DNA of 64,000 nucleotides from Amorphophallus konjac (GCA_022559845.1 CM040128.1:266916698-266980697), one strand, 5' to 3'; positions 9,908-21,171 are shown, counted from the first letter of the stretch. Translations and numbers: made by a program. Notes: generated by a model from the sequence alone, not told the origin.

Positions 9908-10668
9908 GAGGAGAGCGGTGCTCACCTTTAGGAAAACCCTCGGGTTACCTTTTCATTTTCGAGGGGAGCGGTGCTCTCCTCTAGCAAAACCCTTAGGTTA
10001 CTTCTTCGTTTGCGAGGGGAGCGGTGCTTGCCCCTAGGAAATCCGTAGGTCACCTTCTCGTTTTCAAGGGGAGCAGTGCTCGCCTCTAGGAAACCCTTAG
10101 GTTACCTTCTCATTTTTAAGGGGAGCGGAGCTCGCCTCTAAGAAACCCGTAGGTCACCTTCTCGTTTCCAAGGGGAGCAGTGCTCGCCTCTAGGAAACCC
10201 GTAGGTTATCTTCTCATTTTCGAGGGGAGCAGTACTCGCCTCTAGGAAACCCATAGGTTACCTTTCCATTATTCGCAGGCAACTCACCTTAGTGGAGTAC
10301 GGCTGGTGACGATTTTACTGGAAGTATTTTCTGAGGTTGACGGAGTTCCACGTCCTGGGTACCTAGCAAAGCCCTTAGGTTACTTCTTCGTTTGCGAGGG
10401 GAGCGGTGCTCGCCCCTAGGAAACCCGTAGGTCACCTTCTCGTTTCCAAGGGGAGCAGTGCTCGCCTCTAGGAAACCTGTAGGTTACCTTCTCATTTTCG
10501 AGGGGAGCGGTGCTCGCCTCTAGGAAACCCGTAGGTCACCTTCTTATTTTCAAGGGGAGCAGTGCTCGCCTCCAGGAAACCCGTAGGTTACCTTCTCGTT
10601 TTCAAGGGGAGTAGTGCTCGCCTCTAGGAAACCCATAGGTTACATTTCCTTTATTCGCAGGCAACTCA
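9908..10668. repeat. 52-bp tandem repeats downstream of Tat pol, with a 382-bp higher-order duplication
   Basis: About 13 units of about 52 bp with the core GAGGGGAGCGGTGCTCGCC, then CTAGGAAACCC, TAGGTTACC and TTCTCGTTTTC. Neighbouring units alternate between TAGGTCACC and TAGGTTACC. The array is broken at 10297-10367 by a copy of the pol terminus that also sits at 10679-10749. The two copies are 382 bp apart, so about six units and the pol end were duplicated together. Tat-clade elements are known to grow tandem repeats in this 3' region that can become satellites. Confidence 0.85.
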
Positions 10669-10696
10669 CCTTAGTGGAGTACGGCTGGTGACAATT

Positions 10697-11103
10697 TTAC
10701 TGGAAGTATCTTCTGAGGTTGACGGAGTTCCACGTCCTGGGTACCTCTCCCCCCCCAGTGTCACCAGCCTGTATGCTTTTTTGTTGAGAGTCGTTGCTAC
10801 CCGGTACGGGCCTTCTCAATTTGGTGCGAGCTTTCCTGCGGCTCCCCGTGGGTCAGCCACGCTTGCTCGCCGTAGAACTAGGTCACCGGGGAAGAAGTGT
10901 CGCTCCTTAACTCGTGTGTTGTAGTATTGAGCCAGTTTCTGCTGATATGCCACGAGTTTTCCTTGGGCGTTGGCTCTTCCTTCTTCGAGCAAGTCCAAGT
11001 TTTCTCGCATTGCTTGGTTGTTCCTAGCTTCATCAAAGTGTCCCACTCGTAACGAGGGGTTAGATATCTGCACCGGAATCACTGCCTCAGCCCCGTAGGC
11101 GAG
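10697..11103 (-). pseudogene. Integrase C-terminal part of Tat pol
   Basis: Continues the integrase interrupted by solo LTR B: LAYGAEAVIP, then MRENLDLLEE, YYNTRVK and GDLVLRRA, the usual Tat C-terminal order. TGA at 10816 replaces the Trp of the common PNWEGPY motif (TGG to TGA). A run of eight G at about 10749-10756 causes a frame change, after which RTWNSVNLR and the TAA at 10697 are readable in another frame. Confidence 0.85.
11099..11103. repeat. TSD of solo LTR B (left)
   Basis: GCGAG, repeated at 13683-13687. It splits the integrase between HLA and LAYGAEA. Confidence 0.9.
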
Positions 11104-11489
11104 TGTGGACGTCAAAAAATGTCGATGAGGATCATACGACATGCACGTCTCGACACTCGAGATCAAGCCGAAGATGGAAATGCCGAACAAACCTCATGCC
11201 TCGCCCAATCAGGACGAGAACTCGCTTAGTGGTCCGCTACCCGTTAAGGAAGGCCCCCAGGCGAAAGATACGGCTACAACTCTTCAATCGATCATGCTGA
11301 GAGCTGAATCAGAGAAAAGTCAGGAACCCCGGCACAGTCTCGACATACATCGAAAGTCACGCAAAGTCTGGGACTGAGCCCCAGAGGCTGCAAACAGAAT
11401 ATTATGAAGGCCATACATTGCAACTAGAACATTCTGGGAATGCCAACATTCGAATAAATAGCTGCGACTTCGAAAAGAATCCATTTGAT

Positions 11490-11660
11490 GGTTAAAACGG
11501 CGCGCTCTAAACCGGCACGCCCCTTCAACATCCTAATCTGGCGCCCCTAAAATCGGCGCGCCCCATTTCCCATTCGCCCTTGCTTGGGCCTTAAACCGGC
11601 GCGCCCTCCTTACTATGGTTATCCGGCGTGCCCCCTGGCCGCGCCGGTTTAACCCCATTC
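11490..11660 (+). repeat. GGCGCGCC words in the U3 of LTR B
   Basis: About seven copies of (A)CCGGC(G/A)CGCC, each containing the 8-bp palindrome GGCGCGCC or a one-base variant, spaced about 20-30 bp apart. A C-run at 11672-11689 follows. Confidence 0.75.
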
Positions 11661-11979
11661 TGTCCCATCTGCCCCCCCCCCCCCCCCCGATACTCTGTTC
11701 TCCAATCAGATTCGGGGCAGGTTCTAGGGGGCATAGCATTCAATGCTACCGAGCTCTGTCTCCACATCTGTTCGACAACGCAGCGGCGAAGGCATGCATC
11801 GACGGTGGAAGCAGCAGAAGATCTCCCGGCAAACCCGCGAACGTCCCATCCTCGGACGAATGCCAGTGTACTGTGCAAATCAACGGACGACACCGCGGCA
11901 TGTCAATCCTGTTCGTCCGGCAAACAAGGGAAAGTGGCGGGAGTTTCTTTTGTTCGAGCAAAGAAAGGGCAACCCGTTC

Positions 11980-11986
11980 TATAAAA
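11980..11986 (+). promoter_or_regulatory. TATA box of solo LTR B
   Basis: TATAAAA followed by a purine-rich leader (about 12000-12160), the same order as in LTR A. Confidence 0.75.
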
Positions 11987-12281
11987 GGCATGCCCCACTG
12001 GAGAAAGAAAAAAAAGAGAGAAGCTCGAACCCCCGGAGGGCGACTGAAGAAAGAAGAGAAGGCCACCCGAAGAGAAGAAAAACTCCATCCATCCACGCCA
12101 GAGAGGTGAAGGAAAGAGTGAAAGAGTGAGGGTGAGAGCGAGAGGGGAGCTGGGGGGGAAGAGCTTGTGCTCTGTTCCCCCCGTCCATGTATCTCTTTCC
12201 CTTTTCTCCCTCTGCAATGTATTTCTCTTCTTTTGAGATGAAATCTCTTGGGTTTGAGCCGTTTTCCCCCTTTGGTGGATG

Positions 12282-12287
12282 AATAAA
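12282..12287 (+). terminator. Polyadenylation signal of solo LTR B
   Basis: AATAAA in GATGAATAAACAGAAGGCC. LTR A has GAGAATAAAAGTAGAAGGC at the same relative place. Confidence 0.65.
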
Positions 12288-12944
12288 CAGAAGGCCCTTT
12301 TGGCAAACGCGATTCTTTGTCTAGCTTCTTCTTTCCCTATTTCACCTTCTATTCATCCGGGGTCTTTGAAGCCTGCCTTTCCATGGCATGGCCTTCAAAG
12401 GAATCCACATGATGGATGAACATTCATAGCCTTTCGTGGCACACATTTGTCCCGCTTTGAGGAATCATCACCCGTGAGTCGTGGGTGCTCTTGAAGGCTA
12501 GTCCTCGAGCTTTTCCACACTCACATTTGGGTTATCGGACCGCCGTGAGGTCTGCATTTTGAGGTTCACCCCGGAGCAATCCATTTGGTGTTCCTCTATT
12601 TGTCTCTGGCAAGCTTCAGTCCGGGGGAAGTGCTGCCCGATTTTTACAAGGGCCAAGAACGATAAGAACCAAATGCATACCAGAGCGAATAAACAAACTA
12701 CTCTCTGAGGGCCAGAGCTGCACATGCTTGAAGCCCCTGATCACAACTGAACCTCCTAGTTCCTGCACAAACCCCTCTGAACGAAACACTTGAATCCTCA
12801 TGCTAATTCACCTTAACAAATGATCAAACACTTTCTATCAACTTAATCCACCAATTCGGTGAACAAACCAATCGACAAATTAACTTGCCGTTGACAGAAA
12901 GAAGAAACAGAGCCAACAGAATAAAAGAAAGCCTCTTTGGAGCT

Positions 12945-13275
12945 AATCCGACGCGGTTCTAATCCGGCGCGGGCTAATCCGGCACGCTACCCCCCCGCGC
13001 CGGTTTAGCCCCACACCCAAAAATGACTTTCAAATCCTTGGGATGAATAGTGCACCCCCATTCCTATTTGGAGCCTAAAACTGGCGCGCCTCCCCTTCCT
13101 TGCCTTAACCGGCGCGCCCCCCTCATTGGGCCTATTCCGGCGCGCCCCTCTCTCTCCTTGGCATCCCCTTTAACCGGTGCGCCCTTCTTCCCTTTGGATC
13201 CCATTAAACCGGCGCGCCCCCTTCTTTCACCTCTTATTCCGGCGCGCCCCTTTGCTTCCTTAATCCAGCGTGCCT
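12945..13275 (+). repeat. GGCGCGCC words in the U5 of LTR B
   Basis: About a dozen copies of CCGGCGCG(CC/GG) and variants (CCGGTGCGCC, CTGGCGCGCC, CCAGCGTGCC) at 15-40 bp spacing. The degenerate copies mostly differ by C/T or G/A. Confidence 0.75.
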
Positions 13276-13365
13276 TCCATAAAAAGAAACCTAATTAACC
13301 AAAAAAATAAAATGGATAGGAAACCAATAATGAAAAGTTGCCCCTGCTATAACTAAATTTTTGTT

Positions 13366-13421
13366 CAGGGGGCTCCGCCCCCGGAGACCCCCGCAAGGGG
13401 CGCTGCCCCCTTGGCCCTTTT
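13366..13421. repeat. GC-rich foldback in the U5 of LTR B
   Basis: AGGGGGCTCCGCCCCC, then GGAGACCCCCGCAAGGGG, then CGCTGCCCCCTTGG. Several overlapping self-complementary G/C blocks can fold into two short hairpins. Solo LTR A lacks an obvious counterpart. Confidence 0.6.
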
Positions 13422-13682
13422 ATTTGTTTGGTTTTGGTCCCGACACGAACCACACAATCATTTTGGTCTCGACACGAAAACCAAAACCCGCTGTGACCTT
13501 TATGACGCGGCGGGTTTTGGTCCCGAGACGAATCACAGAATCGTCTTATTAGTCAGATCGAGCGCACAATAAATCGTCACTTTGTGACTGACACGCCCAC
13601 GCACTTAATAAAACAAATAAACCCACCGAATAAATCGACTTAAAAAAACAGACAAATGAGCGTGTCGAAAAGTGCGTCCACA

Positions 13683-14413
13683 GCGAGATGGAAAGGCGTC
13701 TCTCCGGTGGCGACCCTAGCGGTGGTCCGGTGGGCCCATAGGATGCTAGGGATCGAATCAATCCATGAGTCGCCCGCTTGGTCCAAGCGGGTCTTGATGC
13801 CGTGGAGGAGAGTTCGGTTGGCATTTTCCACCAACCCATTGGCTTGGGGGTGCCCCACCGAAGTGTAGTGGTTCCAGATCCCCAACTCCGAACACTTTTC
13901 CTGAAAGGTAGTGCTCGCGAACTGTCTACCGTTGTCGATTGTGAGAATCCTTGGGATCCCAAATCGGCAAATGATGCTTCGCATCATGAATTTCTAAGCT
14001 GCTTCGCTTGTTATCTTCCTCAATGGTTCAGCCTCAACCCACTTGGTGAAGTAGTCAATGGCGACTATGAGGAACTTCTTCCTCCCTTGTGCTTCAGGGA
14101 AGGGTCCCAATATATCAATTCCCCACCGAGCGAATGGGCGAGGCTCCGTCAAAGCGTGGAGCTACATAGCTGGCTGGTGGTGCAGGTGGGAATATTTCTG
14201 GCATTGGAGACACCTCCGAACATAGTCGAGACAGTCTTTCTGCAAGGTGGGCCACCAATACCCTTGTCGGATCAGCGTTCGTGCGAGTGCTCGCCCTCCC
14301 ACATGGCTTCCGCAAAGTCCTTCGTGGATTTCTCGGATGGCCTGGTTGGCCTCCATGGGGAAGAGGCACTTGAGTAGAGGGGCTGAGAGCAACCAGCGAT
14401 ATAGCCGACCGTC
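13683..14413 (-). pseudogene. Integrase N-terminal and core domains of Tat pol
   Basis: HHCC zinc-binding order is visible in IHEGLCGSHVG and CLQCQKY. The DDE core follows: GIDILGPF (first Asp), TIDNGRQF (second Asp) and QANGLVENANR (Glu). The coding sequence stops at TPFHLA, exactly where solo LTR B is inserted, and resumes at 11103. In-frame stops lie near 14162 and 14010. It would insert the cDNA into the genome if intact. Confidence 0.9.
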
Positions 14414-15000
14414 TTAGATAGTAAAGTGGTCCGCTCTTGTCCGCGTGCGCCGAGCCTCGGGATGGTCTCTCGGGAGTTGTTGCCGAAGGAGGAAGTCGAG
14501 GAGAGGATCCATCCAGGAGGGTTCGCAGTCGATGGCATTCACCTGGATCGTCGGATCATTTATGCTTGGTGCTGATAATTCCTCTATCAGGACCGACCTT
14601 GAACTAGAAACTGTGGTGGCCGAAGCTAGGCGGGAGAGAGCGTCTGCTCGGGCGTTCTCTTCGCGTGGGATGTGGATCACCTCAAAGTGGGCGAACTCGC
14701 TCGCCGCCGCCTTGGATTTCTCTAAGTACTTCATCATGGAGGGGTCACGGGCCTTGAACTCCCCCCGGACCTGGTTGGCGAAGAGCATGGAGTCACTATA
14801 CGCTCGCACGCTTGATGCCCCCAGGTGTTTTGCCATGCGTACCCCACAGAGGAGGGCCTCATACTCGGCTACCTTGTTTGTGGTCGGGAAGTCAAAATGC
14901 ATGGAATATTGTAGCTCCAACCCTTCTGGCGAGAGTAAAACCAATCCTGTGCCACTGCCCACAGTGTAGGAATATCTGTCGACGTATAGCTCCTAGGTGG
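14414..15000 (-). pseudogene. Archaeal-type RNase H (aRNH) of Tat pol
   Basis: A second RNase H after the usual RT-RNase H: ELYVD (Asp), VAEYEALL (Glu), AYSDSML (Asp) and ARADALSRLAS (Asp) in canonical order. This additional domain is a known acquisition of the Tat clade and supports the lineage call. The frame is open from 14962 to 14414; a stop lies at about 14996. Confidence 0.88.
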
Positions 15001-15109
15001 GCCCCGAGGACTGTTCGGGCGAATCCTCGGCGGGCAGGGTGCATTCAGCGATGAAGTTGGCGAGAGCTTGGGCTTTAATTGCTATTCTCGGACGGAACTT
15101 AATGTCAAA

Positions 15110-16300
15110 TTCTCCCAACTCGATAGCCCACTTGACCAACCTTCCGGAAGCATCAAGGTTCTGAAGAATTTATCGGAGGGGCTGGTCGGTGAGAACGACG
15201 ATCGGGTGAGCCAAAAAGTGTGGCCGTAGCTTGCGAGCAGCCGTAATTAGCGCGAGGGTGAACTTTTCAGTTCGTGAATACCGGAACTCTAGTCCTTGTG
15301 GTGCTCGGCTGATGTAGTAGACAGACTTCATGACTCCTGCTTCCTCCCGTGCGAGCACAACACTCATGGTGCTGGATGTCATGTACAGGTACATGAGTAG
15401 CTGCTCTCCCCTTTGGGGCTTGGTGAGGACAGGAGGGGTCATCAAGTAGCGTTTCAACTCTTCGAACGCCTGCTCTCACTCCTGATCCCAGTCGATCCAC
15501 CCTTTCTTTTCTAGGGCCAGGTTGGCCTGCTTGATTAGTCAGAAGAAGGGGAGGCACCGTTCGGCGGCTCGGGATAGGAACCGATCCAGGGCGGCGACGC
15601 GCCCGGTGAGGCACTGTACGTCCCTCACCCGTTTCGGTCGCTCCATCTCTAACACCGCTCGGATCTGGTTGGGGTTGGCCTCGATTCCCCGGTGGGTGAC
15701 GAGAAAACCTAGAAATTTTCCCGACCGTACCCCAAACGCACATTTAGCATAGTTGAGTTTCATGGTATACCTTCTGAGTGTGGCAAAGGTCTCCACCAGG
15801 TCGCACAAGTGTTCGGCTCCTCGGAGGCTTTTTACGAGCATGTCGTCGATGTAGACCTCCATGTTGCGGCCAATCTGTGAGTCAAACATATGGTTGACTA
15901 GGCGTTGGTATGTAGCTCCAGCGTTCTTCAGTCCAAATGGCATGCGAGTGTAGCAATATAGGCCGTGGTCGGTGATGAACGCAGTCTTGTCTTGGTTGGG
16001 CTGGTGCATGCCGATCTGGTGGTACCCAGAATAGGCATCGAGGAAGCTCAACATCTCGTGTCCGGCCGTAGCATCGGCCAGCTGATTGATCCAGGGCATG
16101 GAGAAGCTATCTTTGGGCGTGGCCTTGTTGAGGTCGGTGTAGTCCACGCACATCCGCCACTTCCCGTTGCTCTTGGGCACCAGGACCACGTTGGCCACCC
16201 AATCTGGATACTAGGTAGGCTGGAGTAGCCCTGATCACAGCTTTTCTCCTACTTGCTCCCTGATGATGGCATGCCGCTCGGGGTTGCACCGTCTTCGGCG
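15110..16300 (-). pseudogene. Reverse transcriptase and RNase H of Tat pol
   Basis: RT motifs: LVPKSNGKWRMCVDYTDLN, FLDAYSGYHQI, MPFGLKNAGATYQRL and the catalytic YIDD at 15842-15853, then the connection and an RNase H (15457-15150) with LALITAARKLRPHF. Stops at 16301, about 16246, about 16213, 15539, about 15488 and 15170 interrupt one continuous frame. Confidence 0.9.
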
Positions 16301-17160
16301 CTACTGCACCGGGGGACAGGTGGGATCCAATCGTAGTTGGTGCGTGATGACTTCCGGGGGAATCCCGGGGAGCTCATCATCGGACCAAGCAAACAGATCC
16401 TGGTTGGCCGTGAGGAAGCTTGCGAACACTTGCTTATCATGCTCGGCCAAGGTAGCGCCGATCTTTAGTGTTCTGGTTGGGTCATACCCAATTTGGATGA
16501 GGTATAAGTCCTCAGCCGGCGCGCTCATGCTCGGGCATGGATCTTCGGTCCTTGCCTTTTTCTCTGGTGGCACCTCTTCGGAGCGCTGATCACGGGTAGA
16601 GATGAGATAGCACCTTCTGGACTCCCTCTGATCACCTCGGACTTCCCCTACCCCATGGGGGGTGGGGAATTTAAGTTTCTGGTGGTAGGAAGAAGGGACA
16701 CCTCGAGGCATGTCAAGGATCCCTCGGCCGATGATAGCGTTGTACCTTATCATTGCACGCTTCACGGTAAAGTTGGTGAGGAATGTTGCCTCTTTTGGTG
16801 CAGTCCTGAACATGATCGGGAGCGAGATACATCCTTCCGGACGGATAGTCGTGCCAGAGAATCCATACAGCGGCGTGTGCAATGGCGCGAGTCGTGACAT
16901 ATCCACACCCATGAGTATAAGACAGTCGTACGCAATAACGCCGGGTCCACTTCCATTATCTACCAGGATGCAACGTACATTACACTGGTTGATGGTGGCA
17001 GAAACCACCAAAGCATCAGAATGGGGGCTAATGACGCCTTCCATGTCATCCTCGGAGAAAAGTATGGGGTCTCCTAGATGGCCCGAGGGGGAGGGCTCCC
17101 GTGGGGTGCCATCGCCATGGTTCGCCGCGTTGATGGCCGTCGCGTATCGTCGCCTTCTGC
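16301..17160 (-). pseudogene. Protease and RT-proximal linker of Tat pol
   Basis: Aspartic protease with ILVDNGSG as active-site loop and AIIGRGILD as the flap-side ILGR-like motif, preceded by the ILFSEDDMEGV motif that opens protease in this clade. The C-terminal part (GYDPTRTLKIGA..FAWSDDELPGIPPEVITH) is the N-terminal extension of RT. A run of eight G at about 17185 shifts gag from this frame; one G fewer would join them. Confidence 0.85.
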
Positions 17161-18625
17161 TTGCCCTATCATCCCCCGTGACGGCCCCCCCCAGAGATCA
17201 TCGTGATCTCCTTTCTGTTGGGCCGGTTGTCGATCGGGGGAGGTGTCTTCTGTCGCTTCTCGACGGCTTTGGTGAGGAACTTGTCGAGGAGTCCTCGATA
17301 GATGAGGTCCTCGATGGCATCTTTCAAGTTGATGCAGTCGGCGGTGTCGTGACCATGGTCTCGATGGTAGTGGCAGTACTTCTTCTTGTTCCTTGAGTTC
17401 GGGTCCGACTTCATCGGCAGGGGCCACTTAAGGAATGGCTCTTCGCAGATCTCCATCAAGATTTGGTCAGGTGGGGCCGTCAGGGGTGTATAGTGACGGT
17501 AGCCACCCCTATCCTTCTCGGAGCGATCGCGACAGTCCTCGTCACGTCACTCCCGTTTACTCAGACCCTCTAGTGGTGGGTCGGCGGTTCTCTTTAGATC
17601 TAGCTGGTCAGTCCCGGTGACGCGGCGCAAGGCCGCGGTGTTCTTCTCGCAGTGTGCGTGCTTCTGGGCTAGCGCGAGGAGGTCTGGAAGGGTCATCGGG
17701 GCTTCGACTCCGAGCGCGCGCTAGAGGATGTGGTCCCGCGTCCCCTAGGTGAGTGCCGTGGTGGCGATGCCGACGTCGATGTGGGGGATGCGTAGTGCCT
17801 CCGCGCGGAAGCTGGAGACGAAGTCCCACAACGTCTCTTCTTTCCCCTGCCTGAAAGCGAGCAGGGTTACAGCCGACTTGGCTACCTTTTGGCAGCCCGC
17901 AAAGTTCTCCTTGAACAGCTTCTTGAGCTGTTGAAAGGAGGAGACTGTCCCGGCTGGCAAGGACTCAAACCATGCTCGGGTATTTTCCCGGAGGGTCGTG
18001 ACGAACGCTAATCATTTTACAGTATCTGAGGCTCGGTGAAACACCAAATGGGACTCGAAGCCGTGCAAGTGGTCGGCCGGGTCGGTGGTGCCGTCGTAAG
18101 AGGCAAATGACGACAGCTGGAGCTTTGGCGGAATGTGGGCGTCCATGATTTCCCTAGAGAAGGGAGCGTGGAAGTCCGGGTCGTCATCGATGAGGCCGTG
18201 ATTCTTGGTGGCCAGGAGGATGTCATCTAGGTATCGGACCTTGTCCTCTATCTCGTCGAACCGTTGGAGCCGACGGTTCATATCTGGGTTGGAATAGAGT
18301 GGGCTACGTACCTTTGGCGCAGGTACACTGCAACAGAGGTATGGGATGCCTCCCGTACTTGCCAGAGGTTTTCTTCGGTCTGGTCCCTTTCGCCCTCCCG
18401 TCGTTCGAGTGGGGCGTACTGGGGCCTAATCCTCTGGTCTCGAAGCTCTTGACAGAATTCTGCCAGGGCCCGGACCTCTTGGCAGAGCTCATCTAGGTCA
18501 CCTAGGGTGACCTCTTGTCGGGGGTGAGTGGAGGAAGCCTCCTGTGATCCCCGGCGAGAGTTGGGTCCCTGGTGGGAGTCCCGCCCCCGATTGCTGGCGT
18601 TGCGGAGGCTTCCACGGGAGGCCAT
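17161..18625 (-). pseudogene. gag of the Tat element
   Basis: Starts at ATG 18625 just after the PBS. The Retrotrans_gag core lies at about 18140-17750 (FASYDGTTDPADHLHGFESH ... WFESLPAGTVSSF ... FRQGKEETLWDFV), followed by a nucleic-acid-binding motif CHYHRDHGHDTADC near the C-terminus. The 116-codon N-terminal part is in a different frame from the core (junction at about 18280). Stops include TGA at 18012 and TAG at 17745, both consistent with C-to-T changes. Confidence 0.88.
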
Positions 18626-18640
18626 AGCTTTTTGCTCTGA

Positions 18641-18658
18641 TTCCCACAGATGGCGCCA
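18641..18658 (-). other. Primer-binding site of the Tat element
   Basis: In element sense TGGCGCCATCTGTGGGAA, five bases after the 5' LTR end (CCACTACA). TGGCGCC starts are common in Tat elements and are complementary to a tRNA 3' end; I do not assign the tRNA firmly. Confidence 0.8.
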
Positions 18659-18663
18659 AGAAG

Positions 18664-18815
18664 TGTAGTGGCAGGAAAATGGTTCCTAGGCCACGTACCA
18701 CCTTCTCTATTTATTTGTTGGGGAAGTCATCTTGGGCCCGTGGAGGCCTGCAAATACCAAGAAATCAAAGAGGCATCATAAGGAGTCCCGGGTGTTACCC
18801 TAGGGGACAACCCTC
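18664..18815 (-). repeat. Tat 5' LTR, distal fragment
   Basis: The last 152 bp of the 5' LTR, cut off from the rest (28153-28844) by the copia element. The CCCTC at 18811-18815 is the target duplication of that insertion. Confidence 0.85.
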
Positions 18816-19144
18816 TGTTGGGGTGCAAGGCACGGATTCAGAGGAGGGGTGAATGAATCCCCTATAAAATTCTATTGCGGAATTAAACTTTTGCTTCGAT
18901 TCAATGTAGTCTCATGGGACTACAAGCTTTCTCACTCAGAAATCCGACAGCTTAACTCACAAGAGCAATTGCCATGAGAAACACTAAGAAGCAAATGCTT
19001 ATGCTAAACGTTTTATCATACACTTGTCAGTTGAAACGAATTCAAGCAGAAATCACATATACTAAAATGGAGTGCCCAAGCAACCTGAGAAGTGGGGAAA
19101 AGAGATATGGAAGATGTATGCAAAGCAACCCACAAAGCAATAGG

Positions 19145-19430
19145 ATTTTTAGGTGGTTCGGTACACAGACCTACATCCACCCCACACTCTAACCAGAGTG
19201 TGGCTTACTGCTGCTAAACAGCTTGAAACCGCTAGGTGTCACAGCTTGCCTACAAACCGCTGACTAACAGCTTGCGCTGGGCCTTGCAGCTTAGCCGACC
19301 GCTGACTAACAGCTTGACCGCTGGGCATTACAGCTTCGCCGTCTACTGGGCAATACAGCTTGGCCGTCCAGAGGAACCAATCCTCTGCTACCGCTGAGCG
19401 ACACAACTTGCTCTGCTGACTAACAGCTTG
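19145..19430 (-). repeat. ACAGCTTG/CCGCTG word cluster and GGTGGTTCGG module
   Basis: TTTTAGGTGGTTCGGT, then CCTAC-TCCACCCCACACTC, then about ten ACAGCTTG or CCGCTGGGC words and a CAGAGGA-CCAATCCTCTG foldback. The same modules occur at 26115-26405, 35487-35735 and 44907-45155, so both copia families share this part of the LTR. Confidence 0.75.
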
Positions 19431-20019
19431 AAGAAAGATGAAAAGGAAAACAAACAATCGAAAATCACAGCAACTGAAAGCTAAGGAAATTACAAAACAG
19501 ATATAGCTCACGCAGGAGCTGACTGGCCTGGATTTGATCCGAGGTCCGGTAGGATAAATCTTCAGGAAACTTCAACCTTCTCCACGGGCTCTCTCTCTCT
19601 CTCTTTCTTTCTCTTCTGCTCTCTCTTTCTTCTTCTTCTGCTGGCTCTCTTACTCTTCTCTCTGGCTGCGCGCAGATGTCTTCTGTTCAGCATTTTTTTC
19701 TTTACACAGAAGAAAGGTCTTATATAAGGCTTCAGTCTGGGGCCCACTAGCTCACACCCTAGACGTGTGGAGAGAACGTTCCTGCCAGGAAGCTTCAGGA
19801 ATCCTTCAGCCATGTGTCAGAATCTCCGTCGTTTAGCTATCCACGTGGCAGCTTCTTAGAATAATGATCAGCCTTGGATCAAGTGCCATTTGATTGTTCT
19901 GCTTATATCACGTGCTCCTATTCTTCTGATCCTCGTAAGTAAGGTACTCAGGTGCACATAAGATGCTCGGACCATGGTTTTCCTCAATTGATCACCTACG
20001 TGCTTAAGTTCCATATAAA

Positions 20020-21065
20020 TGTATGCACCGACTTAGTTGGTTGTTCCTGGTCGTGCTGGCGAAGGCATTGCACCAACTTACTAGAGTAGTCGTTATGGCA
20101 AAGACGTTGCATTGACTTGCTCGTGCAGAGAAGGGATGCTTCGACTTTGGAGCTCAACCATATGAAAATCTGTTCACACAGCAGTCAAATGTATAGACTT
20201 AATAGGGCGTACAAGCTAGTGTGCATGAGCTCAGTAGGTGTTATTCAAGAGAGTATGCACAGACATAACCTGAATGCAGAGTTAAGAAATGTACAAACTG
20301 CACACACACACATGCACGGACTCAGTGTTTACATGCAAGCATATGCACAGACTTGATTCCAGTACATGGCCAACAGATGCACTGACTATGAATACGCAGA
20401 GTACAAACATTGCACAGACCTAATCGAGCCAGAGATGAAAGCTGCACCGACTTAGCTATGCACATGCACAGACCTCATGCGCTATGCAACATAAAGTGCC
20501 CAGAGTTATCTTGCACAGACTCTACGCGTGCATCAACAAAAGTTGCACCGAGACGATGGAGAAGAGTGTACGGACAAAGGAAAATGCAAGACAGAACTTG
20601 CACCGAGATGGTGGAGAAGAAAGCACTAACACTAAATGACAAGACTAAACAGTGCGTGCTGTGCAAGTATTGCACGGACCTAAAGACTTGCACCGACCAT
20701 GAAAGGTGAGATGCAAAGACAAGGAATGCACGAGCCTAAACGCGCATGGTGCATTGAAATACGCTGACCCCTTATGTGTATGAGACAGCCAAATGAATGC
20801 ACCGACTTATCCAGCGTGCACCAACAAAGGTTGCACCGACCTAAGTGTGATGTGTTCACGACCAACATTGCACCGAGTGCACATATGCACCAAAGTAAAA
20901 CATCCACTGACTATGCTATATAAGTATGCAAAGTTTGCACCGAGACAGAAAATGCACTGACCTTCTTCAGTGTGATGCATGCACAAGCATACCCATGAAA
21001 TGCTCATCAAACTCGTGATGCATATAGCAATTATTCACCAGCACTGACTTAAGCAATGCACAGCA
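20020..21065 (-). repeat. TGCACCGACTTA/TGCACAGACCTA word array in the LTR
   Basis: More than 20 degenerate words on the plus strand (TGCACCGACTTA, TGCACAGACCTA, TGCACGGACTCA and so on) at irregular spacing, repeated in the partner LTR at 27005-28035. Sireviruses are known to carry repeated short motifs in their LTRs. Confidence 0.8.
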
Positions 21066-21156
21066 AGCAAGAGCAGATGCATAAACATTCAATCTTTCAT
21101 GCAAACACATGGTGACTTATAGTGTTTGCTATCATCAAAATCACAGAGGCACAACA

Positions 21157-21171
21157 ATCTCCCCCTTTTTG
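21157..21171 (-). other. Polypurine tract of the non-autonomous copia element
   Basis: In element sense AAAAAGGGGGAGAT directly before TGTTGTG, the 3' LTR start. The Maximus element has the identical tract at 37463-37476. Confidence 0.85.

Larger units (their letters stand above)
11104..13682 (+). mobile_element. Solo LTR B (2.6 kb), same family as LTR A
   Basis: Begins TGTGGACGTC and ends GTGCGTCCACA, with TSD GCGAG inside the integrase gene of the Tat element. TATA (11980) and AATAAA (12282) give plus orientation: U3 about 0.9 kb, R about 0.3 kb, U5 about 1.4 kb. The final 190 bp and the R region match solo LTR A. The word repeated here is CCGGCGCGCCC rather than CAGCGGCACGCC, and the LTR is less than half as long. 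Confidence 0.9.
18816..21156 (-). repeat. 3' LTR of the non-autonomous copia element
   Basis: Pairs with 25785-28152. It differs from its partner visibly more than the two Maximus LTRs differ from each other, so the insertion is older. A TATATAAG box lies at about 19720 with a GA-rich leader on its element-sense 3' side (about 19690-19590). Confidence 0.9.

Noticed and set aside
409..13682. LTRs A and B as the two LTRs of one full-length element enclosing 5985-11103
   Set aside because: Each has its own matching TSD (TACCC; GCGAG), and the sequence between them is the interior of the minus-strand Tat element, including the rest of its integrase.
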